Assembly (NCBI GenBank): GCA_015222555.1
Contig: JADFVM010000082.1
Location: forward strand, 1-16,566
Origin: Pseudomonadota bacterium
Lineage (GTDB): Bacteria; Desulfobacterota; JADFVX01
DNA length: 16,566 nt
Reading direction: 5' to 3'
The position numbers and the translations under genes are program-made. The notes beneath the pieces were generated by a model, which saw only the letters and a list, made by a program, of their open reading frames with translations, was not told where the DNA came from and did not search any database. Positions within the stretch are counted from its first letter, which is position 1; the number at the start of each line of letters is the position of its first letter. This document shows positions 1 to 6,922 of the stretch, piece after piece.

Positions 1-2
1 TC

Positions 3-110
3 GACTTTAAAATTGCCCGGGACAGGGATGAAGAAAAAATCCGTGCCATGCGCACGCTCCAGGACATCTATGATTTTATCTCGGAAAAGCGAAAAGAGAT
101 CGGTAAATAA
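3..110 (+). CDS. Acyl carrier protein, C-terminal fragment (5' truncated by window edge)
   Basis: An open frame enters from the left edge and stops at TAA 108-110, giving the last 35 residues, which begin DFKIARDRDEEKIRAMRTLQ and end in DIYDFISEKRKEIGK. The pattern of a charged linker, a T/V-L-x-D-hydrophobic-x-x-hydrophobic segment (TLQDIYDFI) and a lysine-rich tail is how the last helix of acyl carrier proteins usually looks. The phosphopantetheine serine would lie upstream and is not visible. APE-type clusters usually carry two ACP genes, and a second complete ACP lies at 10432, so an ACP here is plausible. It sits 32 nt upstream of the acyltransferase. The identification rests on a short tail plus context; another small helical protein is possible. 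Confidence 0.5.
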   Translation, partial: DFKIARDRDEEKIRAMRTLQDIYDFISEKRKEIGK

Positions 111-142
111 AATAACCTTATCGATCTTTTTTTAAAGGCTCT

Positions 143-889
143 ATGTTTAACTATCTGCTTTACATATCGAATGTTCTTTATCTTTTATATCTTATGATTA
201 TGACCGTCCTTCTCTTATCTTTCTTCCCTCTTTTTCTTTTGGCTTATAAACTCTTTAAGAAGGGTAAAATTGATGATGGAGTGCGGTGGTTCATTCATCT
301 CTATGGCACCTACCTTGTAAAAATATCCTGGCCCGGGGTAAGGATTGACCGCAAAGGCATGGAGAATTTGAACCATAATGGATCCTGCGTAGTCGTTGTT
401 AACCATAGATCAACGGCCGACATGTTTTTCGGCTCCCTCTTTACACCTTTTAATACGGCAGTTTTTGTGCGTTCCTGGCCTTTTAAACTTTGGGGTTTCG
501 GATGGTTTATGAACCTCGCCGGTTACGTAGATATTGAAAAAACGCATATTCACGATTTTTTAAAGGGCCGCGGCAGGGGCCTCTATGAGAGAGGGGTCTC
601 CTTTTTATTTTATCCAGAAGGGCATCGGTCGAGAGACGGGAAATTACAGCGCTTTCAATCGGGTGCTTTTCTGACAGCAACAGAATTTAATATCCCCATT
701 GTGCCTGTCTTTATGAAGGGGACAGAGAAGTTTCTGCCCATGAAAAAACCGGTCATCAGGCCAGCAAAGATAGAAGTGGATATCCTTCCTCCCGTCTATC
801 CTTCAGACTTCCCTAACGACAAAAAGGCATTAAAGCTAAAACGATACGTGGAATCTATATTCAGGAGCGGTTTGGATGAGCAACGGTAA
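143..889 (+). CDS. PlsC-like 1-acyl-sn-glycerol-3-phosphate acyltransferase family protein
   Basis: This 248-residue protein belongs to the PlsC/LPLAT membrane acyltransferase family, which transfers an acyl chain from ACP or CoA to a hydroxyl acceptor. A long hydrophobic stretch at about residues 10-40 should anchor it in the inner membrane. The catalytic HX4D motif reads NHRSTAD near residue 87. The acceptor-binding motif YPEGHRSRDG lies near residue 158, and the IPIVPV block follows near residue 185. The length is normal for the family. The ATG at 143 is preceded by AAAGG at 134-138. The gene ends 14 nt inside the next one, indicating co-translation. In APE clusters a PlsC-like gene neighbours the ACPs and is thought to acylate the lipid carrying the polyene. 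It could also be an ordinary phospholipid enzyme, but the cluster argues for a dedicated role. Confidence 0.87.
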   Translation: MFNYLLYISNVLYLLYLMIMTVLLLSFFPLFLLAYKLFKKGKIDDGVRWFIHLYGTYLVKISWPGVRIDRKGMENLNHNGSCVVVVNHRSTADMFFGSLFTPFNTAVFVRSWPFKLWGFGWFMNLAGYVDIEKTHIHDFLKGRGRGLYERGVSFLFYPEGHRSRDGKLQRFQSGAFLTATEFNIPIVPVFMKGTEKFLPMKKPVIRPAKIEVDILPPVYPSDFPNDKKALKLKRYVESIFRSGLDEQR

Positions 890-2219
890 TGAATTTAAGC
901 CAGCTTTTCTGATAAAAGACTTTCAGGCAAAACAATACAGCGACCTGGAATTTGAATCGCCTGAAAAGATGAGCCAGCTTCAGGATAAACTTCTGTCAGA
1001 CCATATTAAAGAGACTGTCAGGAAATCCCCTTATTACAGGGCCTTATTTAAGCAACATCAGCTTGATGGCGATTCAATACAAGGCATAAGCGACTTGAAA
1101 AAGCTTCCCTGCACCTCAAAGGAGGATATCTCAAGGAACAACGATGATTTTGTTGCTGCGTCCGGGGAAGAGATATCCGATATCTGCCTCACCTCGGCCA
1201 CAACAAGTGAAAAACCAACGGCCGTATATCAAAGTCTCTCTGATCTCAGCCGACTGGCTTACAATGAAGAGGCGGCCTTTAACATGATAGGAATCAACCC
1301 CAGCGACACCGTTATGGTGTGCGCCGCTCTGGACCGCTGTTTCATGGCGGGGCTGGCCTATTACATGGGAGGCTTAAAGAAAGGGGCAACCATGGTGAGA
1401 GCCGGCTCAGGTAGCGCGGCACAGCAATGGCAGTTGATAAAAAGGACTCAACCGACTGTTTTGGTTGGAGTGCCTTCTTTAATGCGAAAGATCGGAGACG
1501 TTGCCCTTGAATCGGGAGAGAAACCAGACCGGATTGGCATAAAAAAGCTGGTGGCCATTGGTGAACCTTTGCGAGACGGGGATCTAAACCTGATGCCCGC
1601 CTATGCCACACTTGAGACGTTATGGAAGGCAAGGCTTTATTCGACTTACGCCTCAACGGAAATGGCAACGACATTTTGTGAATGCGAGGAAAGACAGGGC
1701 GGCCACCTGAGACCGGAATTAATGGTTGTTGAAATCCTGGATGACGATCAAAAACCGGTGGCAGCAGGTGACACTGGAGAAGTGGTCGTTACCCCTCTTG
1801 GCGTGACAGGTATGCCGCTCATTCGTTTCCAGACGGGCGATATTTCTTTTCTTATTGAAGAGGCCTGCCGGTGTGGACGGACAAGCCCGAGACTGGGTCC
1901 TGTACTTGGAAGAAAAAATCATATGTTGAAGTTAAAGGGGACGACTGTCTTCCCTTCATCCATACTTTCTGTCCTGGAGGGGATAGAAGGTGTTACTCAT
2001 GCCTATATTGAAGCCGGAAAGAAGGCCGATGGAACGGACAGAGTCATATCGTATGTCTCTGTAGGGGCTCCCTCTCCATCGCCTGAAATGATGGCTGAAA
2101 CGCTACGGGCTCATATCAGGGTCGTTCCAGAGATAAAAATCATATCGGAAGAAGAAGCGACAAAAAAAATATTCCCTCGGGAAAAACGTAAAAAGGTCAC
2201 CTTTTTTGATTTAAGGTGA
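876..2219 (+). CDS. PaaK-like adenylate-forming acyl-CoA/acyl-ACP ligase (starter-unit activation)
   Basis: This 447-residue protein is related to phenylacetate-CoA ligase (PaaK), which activates a carboxylic acid as an acyl-AMP and transfers it to CoA or a carrier thiol. Visible motifs are a P-loop-like TSATTSEKPT (106-115), YASTEM (258-263, A5 motif), RFQTGD (317-322, A7 motif) and the PaaK hallmark CRCGRTSPRLGPVLGRKN starting at residue 331. The C-terminal domain ends in FPREKRKKVTFFDLR, where PaaK has its catalytic lysine region. The P-loop lacks both glycines of the usual SGTTG core, so kinetics or substrate may differ. C268, C270, H277, C331 and C333 could form a metal site (inference). 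The ATG at 876 follows AGGAG (863-867) with 8-nt spacing and overlaps the previous gene. By position it parallels ApeH, the AMP-ligase that loads the aryl starter in APE synthesis. The substrate cannot be read from sequence. Confidence 0.87.
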   Translation: MSNGNEFKPAFLIKDFQAKQYSDLEFESPEKMSQLQDKLLSDHIKETVRKSPYYRALFKQHQLDGDSIQGISDLKKLPCTSKEDISRNNDDFVAASGEEISDICLTSATTSEKPTAVYQSLSDLSRLAYNEEAAFNMIGINPSDTVMVCAALDRCFMAGLAYYMGGLKKGATMVRAGSGSAAQQWQLIKRTQPTVLVGVPSLMRKIGDVALESGEKPDRIGIKKLVAIGEPLRDGDLNLMPAYATLETLWKARLYSTYASTEMATTFCECEERQGGHLRPELMVVEILDDDQKPVAAGDTGEVVVTPLGVTGMPLIRFQTGDISFLIEEACRCGRTSPRLGPVLGRKNHMLKLKGTTVFPSSILSVLEGIEGVTHAYIEAGKKADGTDRVISYVSVGAPSPSPEMMAETLRAHIRVVPEIKIISEEEATKKIFPREKRKKVTFFDLR

Positions 2220-2281
2220 AGAATCAAGACTTAAAGAAACTTTTTATTACTCTAACCCGGATGAACCGGCCTCTTTTCAGT

Positions 2282-2296
2282 ACCCCCTTGAGGGGT
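2282..2296 (+). other. Short G/C-rich inverted repeat
   Basis: ACCCC at 2282-2286 and GGGGT at 2292-2296 pair perfectly around a CTTGA loop. A flanking T-G wobble could add one more pair. No U-tract follows, so an intrinsic terminator is not supported; attenuation or RNA stability are possible roles. Confidence 0.35.
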
Positions 2297-2345
2297 GTAA
2301 GTGCCTTCACGTAATCAAGTCTTCACAGGACTTCCCCCTTGGGCG

Positions 2346-2388
2346 ATTCTGCGAAGCTAAATTAACTTCTGCCAAAAAATCGCAGAAT
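2346..2388 (+). promoter_or_regulatory. 9-bp inverted repeat upstream of the dehydratase gene
   Basis: ATTCTGCGA (2346-2354) and TCGCAGAAT (2380-2388) are perfect reverse complements separated by 25 nt, and the right arm ends 22 nt before the ATG at 2411. The arms could form a leader stem or serve as a spaced operator for a dimeric regulator. The A/T-rich stretch TATTAT at 2388-2393 resembles a -10 box, but I see no well-spaced -35. The arms are seen directly; the regulatory role is inferred. Confidence 0.35.
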
Positions 2389-2410
2389 ATTATTTCTAAG
2401 TTACTAAATT

Positions 2411-3349
2411 ATGACGACGAAAGAAGTTAAGACAAGATCTGAAACAGCCTTGCCCCAAATGGCCTTATCACTGGTGCCGCACAGAGACGCCATGCTTCTC
2501 CTCGATGAGCTGAATGAATATGCTCCGGAACATGGTGTAGGCAAGACTATTGTCAGGACTGAGAACATCTTTTTGGATAACACAGGCAAACTCGACAATG
2601 TCTGCCTTGTCGAGCTGTTAGCCCAGCTTTGTGCCGCCCATAAAGGATATGAGTCGCTCAAAGATGGGAGTGCCGTTAAAAATGGATACCTGGCGGGGAT
2701 AAGCAACTTTTCTTTCAAAAAATCTGCACGTTTGGGGGAGTCGCTTCGGCTGGAAAGCAATCAGACAGCTGAAATAAATGATGTCGTCATTATTTCAGGC
2801 ACTGTTCACGCAGGCCAGGACTGCCTGGCAACCGGGGACATCAAGATCTATACAATAAAACATCCTCCATCTGAAGAAGGAGAACTCTCTCCACCCGTAG
2901 TATTTTCTGATCAAAAAAGGGGAGAGCCTCAACAGCCTAATGTCTCAAATAAGAGGAGCATCATTTACAATGCCGTCCTGAACAAGCTTGAAAAGGCCAA
3001 GCTATCGGAAGGCGAAGGATTTGCATCGGCCGAGTATTGTTTCGACGAAGGCTTTCCCGGCTTTTCCGGTCACTTCCCCACAGGGGCCATATTACCGGGC
3101 GTAGTCATGATTGATATGTCTATCGCCCTTTGTGAGACACTGCTAGGTTCTCCACTGGAACTCGTTAGTATTGATCGATCAAAATTCTTACAGGTCGTCG
3201 TACCGGGGAACAGGATCAACGTTGAAGTTAATGTAACAGAGAGTAATGAGCAGGATGAGATCCTTTATCGTGTAAGGTCAAAGTTGAAACATGAGGATAA
3301 ACCGGCGGCAGACCTTACTTTCTCCATAAAAAAGGAATCGCTGACATGA
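2411..3349 (+). CDS. Fused double hot-dog 3-hydroxyacyl-ACP dehydratase (ApeP-like + ApeI/FabZ-like)
   Basis: This 312-residue protein contains two hot-dog domains joined by a polar linker at about residues 150-180. The N-terminal domain (about 17-148) resembles ApeP/COG4706-type dehydratases, with the LVPHRDAMLLLDE motif (H24) and CLVELLAQ (E69). The C-terminal domain (about 195-308) resembles FabZ/FabA, with FPGFSGHFPTGAILPG (H221) and an aspartate at 235 where FabA has Asp and FabZ Glu. Such enzymes remove water from 3-hydroxyacyl-ACP to give trans-2-enoyl chains; repeated use without enoyl reduction builds a conjugated polyene. APE systems encode ApeI and ApeP as separate proteins, so here both halves appear merged. 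The ATG at 2411 has only a weak Shine-Dalgarno, following the hairpin-rich leader. The stop overlaps the next start (ATGA). Both catalytic histidines are present, so both halves may be active. Confidence 0.82.
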   Translation: MTTKEVKTRSETALPQMALSLVPHRDAMLLLDELNEYAPEHGVGKTIVRTENIFLDNTGKLDNVCLVELLAQLCAAHKGYESLKDGSAVKNGYLAGISNFSFKKSARLGESLRLESNQTAEINDVVIISGTVHAGQDCLATGDIKIYTIKHPPSEEGELSPPVVFSDQKRGEPQQPNVSNKRSIIYNAVLNKLEKAKLSEGEGFASAEYCFDEGFPGFSGHFPTGAILPGVVMIDMSIALCETLLGSPLELVSIDRSKFLQVVVPGNRINVEVNVTESNEQDEILYRVRSKLKHEDKPAADLTFSIKKESLT

Positions 3350-3819
3350 GAAGAGGCAGAGCAGAGTCTTACTTTCCTGAAATTCCGGGGTCACCACCTT
3401 CCCTTTCCGCAGAGGTTAGTCGCAAGGTTCGCTTCGAAGAGCTTGATCCTCTTGGTATTGTCTGGCATGGAAGATATCCCAGCTATATGGAGGATGGCCG
3501 TGTCGCTTTCGGTGAAAAGTATGGCTTGAGTTATATGCTGATGCGCCGTGAAAAATTTGTCGCTCCCATAGTCCAGATGCATATAGATTATCTCAGTCCT
3601 CTCAGGTTTGATGACGAATTTACCATTGAGGCCCAGCTCATGTGGTCCGAAGCTGTTCGTCTCAATTTTGTATACACCCTTACCGGTCCCGAAGGTCAGC
3701 CCGTCGCAAAGGGATATACGGTCCAGTTACTTACAAACCTTGATCAGGAAATTCTATTAAGCCGTCCCGACTTTGTGCAAGAGCTGTGCGAAAAATGGGA
3801 AAGAGGCGAACTGTCGTGA
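3346..3819 (+). CDS. 4HBT/YbgC-family acyl-CoA (acyl-ACP) thioesterase
   Basis: This 157-residue single hot-dog protein belongs to the 4-hydroxybenzoyl-CoA thioesterase family. The signature FEELDPLGIVWHGRYPSYMEDGR starts at residue 30 and contains the catalytic Asp34, with His41 in the usual D-x-x-G-I-V-x-H arrangement. The core strand MHIDYLSPLRFDDEF follows near residue 78. These enzymes hydrolyse acyl thioesters, so it may release the finished chain, edit stalled ACP intermediates or make a starter. The counterpart in APE clusters is ApeK. The first 24 residues are proline- and charge-rich and lie outside the fold. The start overlaps the upstream stop as ATGA with AAAAGGA in front, and its own stop overlaps the probable GTG start of the ketosynthase, so it is tightly coupled on both sides. 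Confidence 0.85.
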   Translation: MRRGRAESYFPEIPGSPPSLSAEVSRKVRFEELDPLGIVWHGRYPSYMEDGRVAFGEKYGLSYMLMRREKFVAPIVQMHIDYLSPLRFDDEFTIEAQLMWSEAVRLNFVYTLTGPEGQPVAKGYTVQLLTNLDQEILLSRPDFVQELCEKWERGELS

Positions 3820-4937
3820 AAGATGTCTTTATCACAGATATGGCGGCCATATCTTCCATTGGCAACTCTCTCGAGGAAATGCTGCCGCCTCTATATAGGG
3901 GAGATACAGCCGTCGATAACATTACGCGATTTTCCACTGAGAAGCTGGAGTACCATAAAGGAGCCTGTATTTCAGGACTTGACTCAAATGACGATGATAA
4001 CCGGATCAGCGAGCTGACAAAACGTTTAATGGCCCATATAAAGTCCCCACCTGAAAGAACCTATCTCGTATGGACTGGGATCAAGGGTGACGTCGAGTTC
4101 ATTGAAAGCCGGGCCGAAGGTAAGGCCAAGACAGACCTCTACCTTGCCGGACATTATCGTAAACTTGTTGCAAAAACACTTGGCATAGAAGATAGCGGCA
4201 TGGAAATAAACGCCGCCTGCGCATCGTCAACAATGGGGCTGGCACTGGCTGCTCAATTAATTTCATCGGGATCGCACTCTTCCGTCCTCGTCTGTGGCGC
4301 CGATATCGTAAGTCGATTCAGCTTCACCGGCTTTTCGGCCCTAAGAGGACTTTCTGCTACCGTCTGCCGCCCCTTTGACAAAGAAAGGGACGGCCTGGTT
4401 CTTGGTGACGGGGCGGCTGCTTTGCTGCTCACAGACGAAGAGACGACAAAAAAAGAGGGTTATAAACCACAGGCAAGACTGTCCGGCTGGGGGATCGCCA
4501 ATGATGCAAACCATATTACCGGGCCGGCCAGAGATGCCAGAGGGCTGATCAAAGCGATCCGCTCTGCCATGGATCAGGCGGGACTTTCTGCCTCCGACGT
4601 GGAAGCTTTTTGTGCTCACGGCACGGGAACAGTCTTTAACGATGCAATGGAATTGACCGCTGTTGAATCCATATTCGGCTCAAGAAAGTTTCCCCTCTTT
4701 TCAATAAAGGGCGCAATAGGTCATACATTAGGTGCTGCGGGCGCCATAGAATCTGCCCTCTCTATCAAAGCGATGAAGAAAAAAGAGGTGCCGCCCACAA
4801 CAGGGTTTATCAATCACGAAGAAAGGACAGAAGGCAGAGTCTCTTCCAGGCCACAGAACTTTCCGGGGAAGAACATTCTCACAACCAATTCAGGGTTTGG
4901 CGGGTGTAATGCCGCTTTAATTTTTGAGAATCTCTAA
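3816..4937 (+). CDS. Beta-ketoacyl-ACP synthase, catalytically intact (ApeO-like)
   Basis: This is a FabF-type ketosynthase that condenses acyl and malonyl units on ACP. With the chosen GTG start (3816) it has 373 residues. The nucleophile lies in NAACASSTMG (Cys135), the first histidine in AHGTGTVFND (His268) and the second in KGAIGHTLGAAG (His303), so the Cys-His-His triad is complete. The C-terminus has the usual NSGFGGCNAALIF. Upstream in-frame starts exist at GTG 3786 and ATG 3795. GTG 3816 is preferred because AAGAGG (3801-3806) lies 9 nt before it, it overlaps the thioesterase stop as GTGA, and the protein then begins directly with the first beta strand (KDVFITDMAAISSIG). It is short for the family, especially at residues 30-90. 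It is followed 9 nt later by a half-length KS-like protein, which suggests a KS:chain-length-factor pair like ApeO:ApeC. Confidence 0.87.
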   Translation: MKDVFITDMAAISSIGNSLEEMLPPLYRGDTAVDNITRFSTEKLEYHKGACISGLDSNDDDNRISELTKRLMAHIKSPPERTYLVWTGIKGDVEFIESRAEGKAKTDLYLAGHYRKLVAKTLGIEDSGMEINAACASSTMGLALAAQLISSGSHSSVLVCGADIVSRFSFTGFSALRGLSATVCRPFDKERDGLVLGDGAAALLLTDEETTKKEGYKPQARLSGWGIANDANHITGPARDARGLIKAIRSAMDQAGLSASDVEAFCAHGTGTVFNDAMELTAVESIFGSRKFPLFSIKGAIGHTLGAAGAIESALSIKAMKKKEVPPTTGFINHEERTEGRVSSRPQNFPGKNILTTNSGFGGCNAALIFENL

Positions 4938-4946
4938 AGGCAAACG

Positions 4947-5660
4947 ATGGAACTTTGGATATCAGGTGGCGCATGGATAACATCAGAGGGCTACGGAACC
5001 CTCTCTGAAGAAAGAGAAATCAACATCGGAGAAGGGGAACCTGTTATTCCCGAGGCGAAAGAGCTTTTTGACGAACCGCTGCAACGATATGGCCGTTTCG
5101 ACAGCTTTACCAGACTGGGCTGTGCGGCAACAGCATTGGCACTGCGTGATGCAGACATGGCAGAGAAGCAAAGGAAAGATGACACTACAGGCATGATAAT
5201 CTCTTCCGATTACGAGATTTTAAATACGGACATCGATTATTACGAGACAACGCTGGACGCAGAGGGGGCTTTCTCCAGTCCGAATCTCTTTTCCTACACC
5301 TTACCCGTTATCGTCCTTGGAGAATGTGCCGTCTATTATGGTCTCACGGGGCCCACATTCTGCGTTGGAGATGATGCACTTTACGGCCTCAAGGCATTAG
5401 AAAGCGCTGCGGCAATGATAGCGGCCGGCAAAGCGCAGCGTATGATTGTCGGATGGCTGGAAAGCCCGCCGGAACGGAGCAAAGGAATAGAAGGGGAAAT
5501 GAGACCGTCAGGTGCAGTTTTTATTGTTCTTGACGCTATACCGGCCAAAATATTATTCTCTAAAAGGAAGTTAAGCTATGGAAACAATGTTTTTAAAAAC
5601 CACAAGAACCAAAAAATAACATCATTGATGGATGTATTCGCAAGGGAGAATGAACGATGA
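4947..5660 (+). CDS. Half-length beta-ketoacyl synthase-like protein, chain length factor candidate (ApeC-like)
   Basis: These 237 residues correspond only to the N-terminal half of a ketosynthase (Ketoacyl-synt_2 type), whereas a full KS is about 400. The recognisable block LPVIVLGECAVYYGLTGPTF at 119-138 matches the dimer-interface region before the nucleophile. The next segment reads CVGDDALYG, which puts Ala144 where cysteine should be. No HGTGT or GHTLGAAG block follows; the protein ends in a polar lysine/asparagine-rich tail. It cannot condense by itself. Half-length KS-like proteins annotated as chain length factor are typical of APE loci, where ApeC pairs with ApeO. There is no frameshift, so this looks like an evolved form and not a pseudogene. 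AAAGG (4936-4940) precedes the ATG, and the stop overlaps the next start as ATGA. Confidence 0.8.
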   Translation: MELWISGGAWITSEGYGTLSEEREINIGEGEPVIPEAKELFDEPLQRYGRFDSFTRLGCAATALALRDADMAEKQRKDDTTGMIISSDYEILNTDIDYYETTLDAEGAFSSPNLFSYTLPVIVLGECAVYYGLTGPTFCVGDDALYGLKALESAAAMIAAGKAQRMIVGWLESPPERSKGIEGEMRPSGAVFIVLDAIPAKILFSKRKLSYGNNVFKNHKNQKITSLMDVFARENER

Positions 5661-6901
5661 GACTCAAATTGATTTATCCGAAATGGCGTAAACTGGAAAG
5701 GCAGACACACTTTAACCTTCCCCCTCACGGACCGGTTGTGTTTGCTGCCACCCTTCCTCAGGACGTTGAGGTAGATTTTATTGACGAGAATGTCGATGAA
5801 CTTGACCTTGAAGACTCACCTGGCATGGTGGGGATATCGATCATGCTCATTGCGCAAATGCCGCGCGCCATAGAAATAGCCAAACATTTCCGTCAAAGGG
5901 GTATCACTGTTATTGCCGGGGGAATATCAACGGCCCTTCTCCACGAAGAGATAGGCAAACATGTGGATAGTGTATTTATCGGGGAAGCGGAAGGACGAAT
6001 TGAACAGGTCTTTGAAGATTTTAAATCGGGAAACCTTGCCAAAATGTACCGTGAAACCGGCATGCCTTCCGTTGATATAGTCGGCACGGCCAGACGAGAT
6101 ATTCTTCACAGGGAACGTTATTCTTATCGCGGCGTAAAGATGCTTGATCTCGTTCACGCATCCAGAGGCTGCCGTTTCAACTGTTTCCCCTGCTGCACGC
6201 CCTTTCTTGGCGGGCGTATCTTTAGGCCTCGCCCCATATCAAAGGTTGTTGAAGAGATAGAGGCCATTGATAACAACAGACTCTTCATTGTCGACAACTC
6301 GCTGGCTCAAGACTATGAATGGGAGACAGAACTCTTCAAAGCCTTAATTCCCTTGAAGAAAAAGTGGGTCAGTCATCCCATCGAGGATGACGACAAGCTC
6401 CTTGACCTGGCCTACCAGGCCGGCTGCTGGTATGTCTACCAGGCCGTCTTCGACACATCGGACGTCATCCGTGATCGCATCAAACGTTACAAGGACCACG
6501 GCATCGGTGTTGAGGGAACGATTATTCTCGGCACAGACGACCAGGATGTGGATTACATCAAACGTCTTGTCGACTTCCTCCTTGAAGTCGATATGGATCT
6601 CGCCGAATTTACCATAATGACGCCATTTCACCACACACCGATAAGAGATCAGCTTGAGAAAGAGGGCAGGATTCTGAATAATGGTCTAGGGGACTACACC
6701 TGTGACCGCGTTGTCTTCCAGCCCAAAAACATGACCACCACAGAGCTGCAGGACATGTACTACTACGCCTGGGATACCTTTTATAAGGAAAAGCCTCAGG
6801 AGTTGAAAATGGGGGACCTCTTTATGAAGGTTGTAGAAAGAGAGATAGCAGATGGCACATACCAGCCCCCTGAAAGGGCGGCAAGAATCGTAACACAATA
6901 A
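5657..6901 (+). CDS. Cobalamin-binding radical SAM protein (first of tandem pair)
   Basis: This 414-residue protein has an N-terminal B12-binding Rossmann domain (about 1-125) with LPPHGPVVFAATL, a VDFIDENVDEL block, VGISIM and the IAGGIS..L...E segment. A radical SAM domain follows, with motif RGCRFNCFPCC: C172, C176 and C179 fit CX3CX2C for the [4Fe-4S] cluster, and C180 is an extra adjacent cysteine. A C-terminal region of about 100 residues includes TIMTPFHHTPIRDQLEKEG, seen in B12-radical SAM enzymes such as the hopanoid methylase HpnP. The family uses 5'-deoxyadenosyl radicals and cobalamin to methylate unactivated carbons or rearrange carbon skeletons. No DXHXXG cobalamin motif is evident in the B12 domain, as is common in this class. 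It begins at ATG 5657, overlapping the preceding stop. Its placement among lipid-chain genes suggests the acyl chain or head group is modified; the exact reaction is unknown. Confidence 0.88.
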   Translation: MRLKLIYPKWRKLERQTHFNLPPHGPVVFAATLPQDVEVDFIDENVDELDLEDSPGMVGISIMLIAQMPRAIEIAKHFRQRGITVIAGGISTALLHEEIGKHVDSVFIGEAEGRIEQVFEDFKSGNLAKMYRETGMPSVDIVGTARRDILHRERYSYRGVKMLDLVHASRGCRFNCFPCCTPFLGGRIFRPRPISKVVEEIEAIDNNRLFIVDNSLAQDYEWETELFKALIPLKKKWVSHPIEDDDKLLDLAYQAGCWYVYQAVFDTSDVIRDRIKRYKDHGIGVEGTIILGTDDQDVDYIKRLVDFLLEVDMDLAEFTIMTPFHHTPIRDQLEKEGRILNNGLGDYTCDRVVFQPKNMTTTELQDMYYYAWDTFYKEKPQELKMGDLFMKVVEREIADGTYQPPERAARIVTQ

Positions 6902-6922
6902 GATCAAAAGTATCAATTTGTC

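Larger units (their letters stand above)
2220..2410. other. Hairpin-rich intergenic region
   Basis: This 191-nt gap is the only substantial break in the cluster and splits it after the ligase. It holds at least four short inverted repeats in series: CCGG/CCGG at 2257-2269, ACCCC/GGGGT at 2282-2296, AAGTC/GACTT at 2317-2333, and a 9-bp ATTCTGCGA/TCGCAGAAT at 2346-2388. There is also a duplicated 8-mer CCCCCTTG at 2283-2290 and 2334-2341, and a duplicated AATCAAG at 2222-2228 and 2313-2319. I see no coding frame, tRNA or riboswitch consensus. It could be a structured leader for the downstream genes, a terminator plus promoter, or a decayed repeat element. Confidence 0.5.

Noticed and set aside
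1342..1674. Antisense open frame inside the ligase gene (and similar reverse-strand frames at 2404-2760, 11468-11905, 15906-16382)
   Set aside because: All lie opposite well-supported genes, show no recognisable domain, and look like by-products of codon use on the coding strand.
2362..2393. Sigma-70 promoter TTAACT ... TATTAT
   Set aside because: The TATTAT hexamer is good, but the -35 match is weak and the spacing of about 20 nt is too long; not enough to list as a promoter.
2220..2410. Cobalamin riboswitch controlling the B12-dependent enzymes
   Set aside because: I found no B12-box-like sequence (GCCACTG core) and the gap is about 3 kb upstream of the radical SAM genes.
4947..5660. Pseudogene call for the half-length ketosynthase
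   Set aside because: The frame is open, the start and stop are coupled to the neighbours, and short KS-like chain length factors are normal in APE loci.
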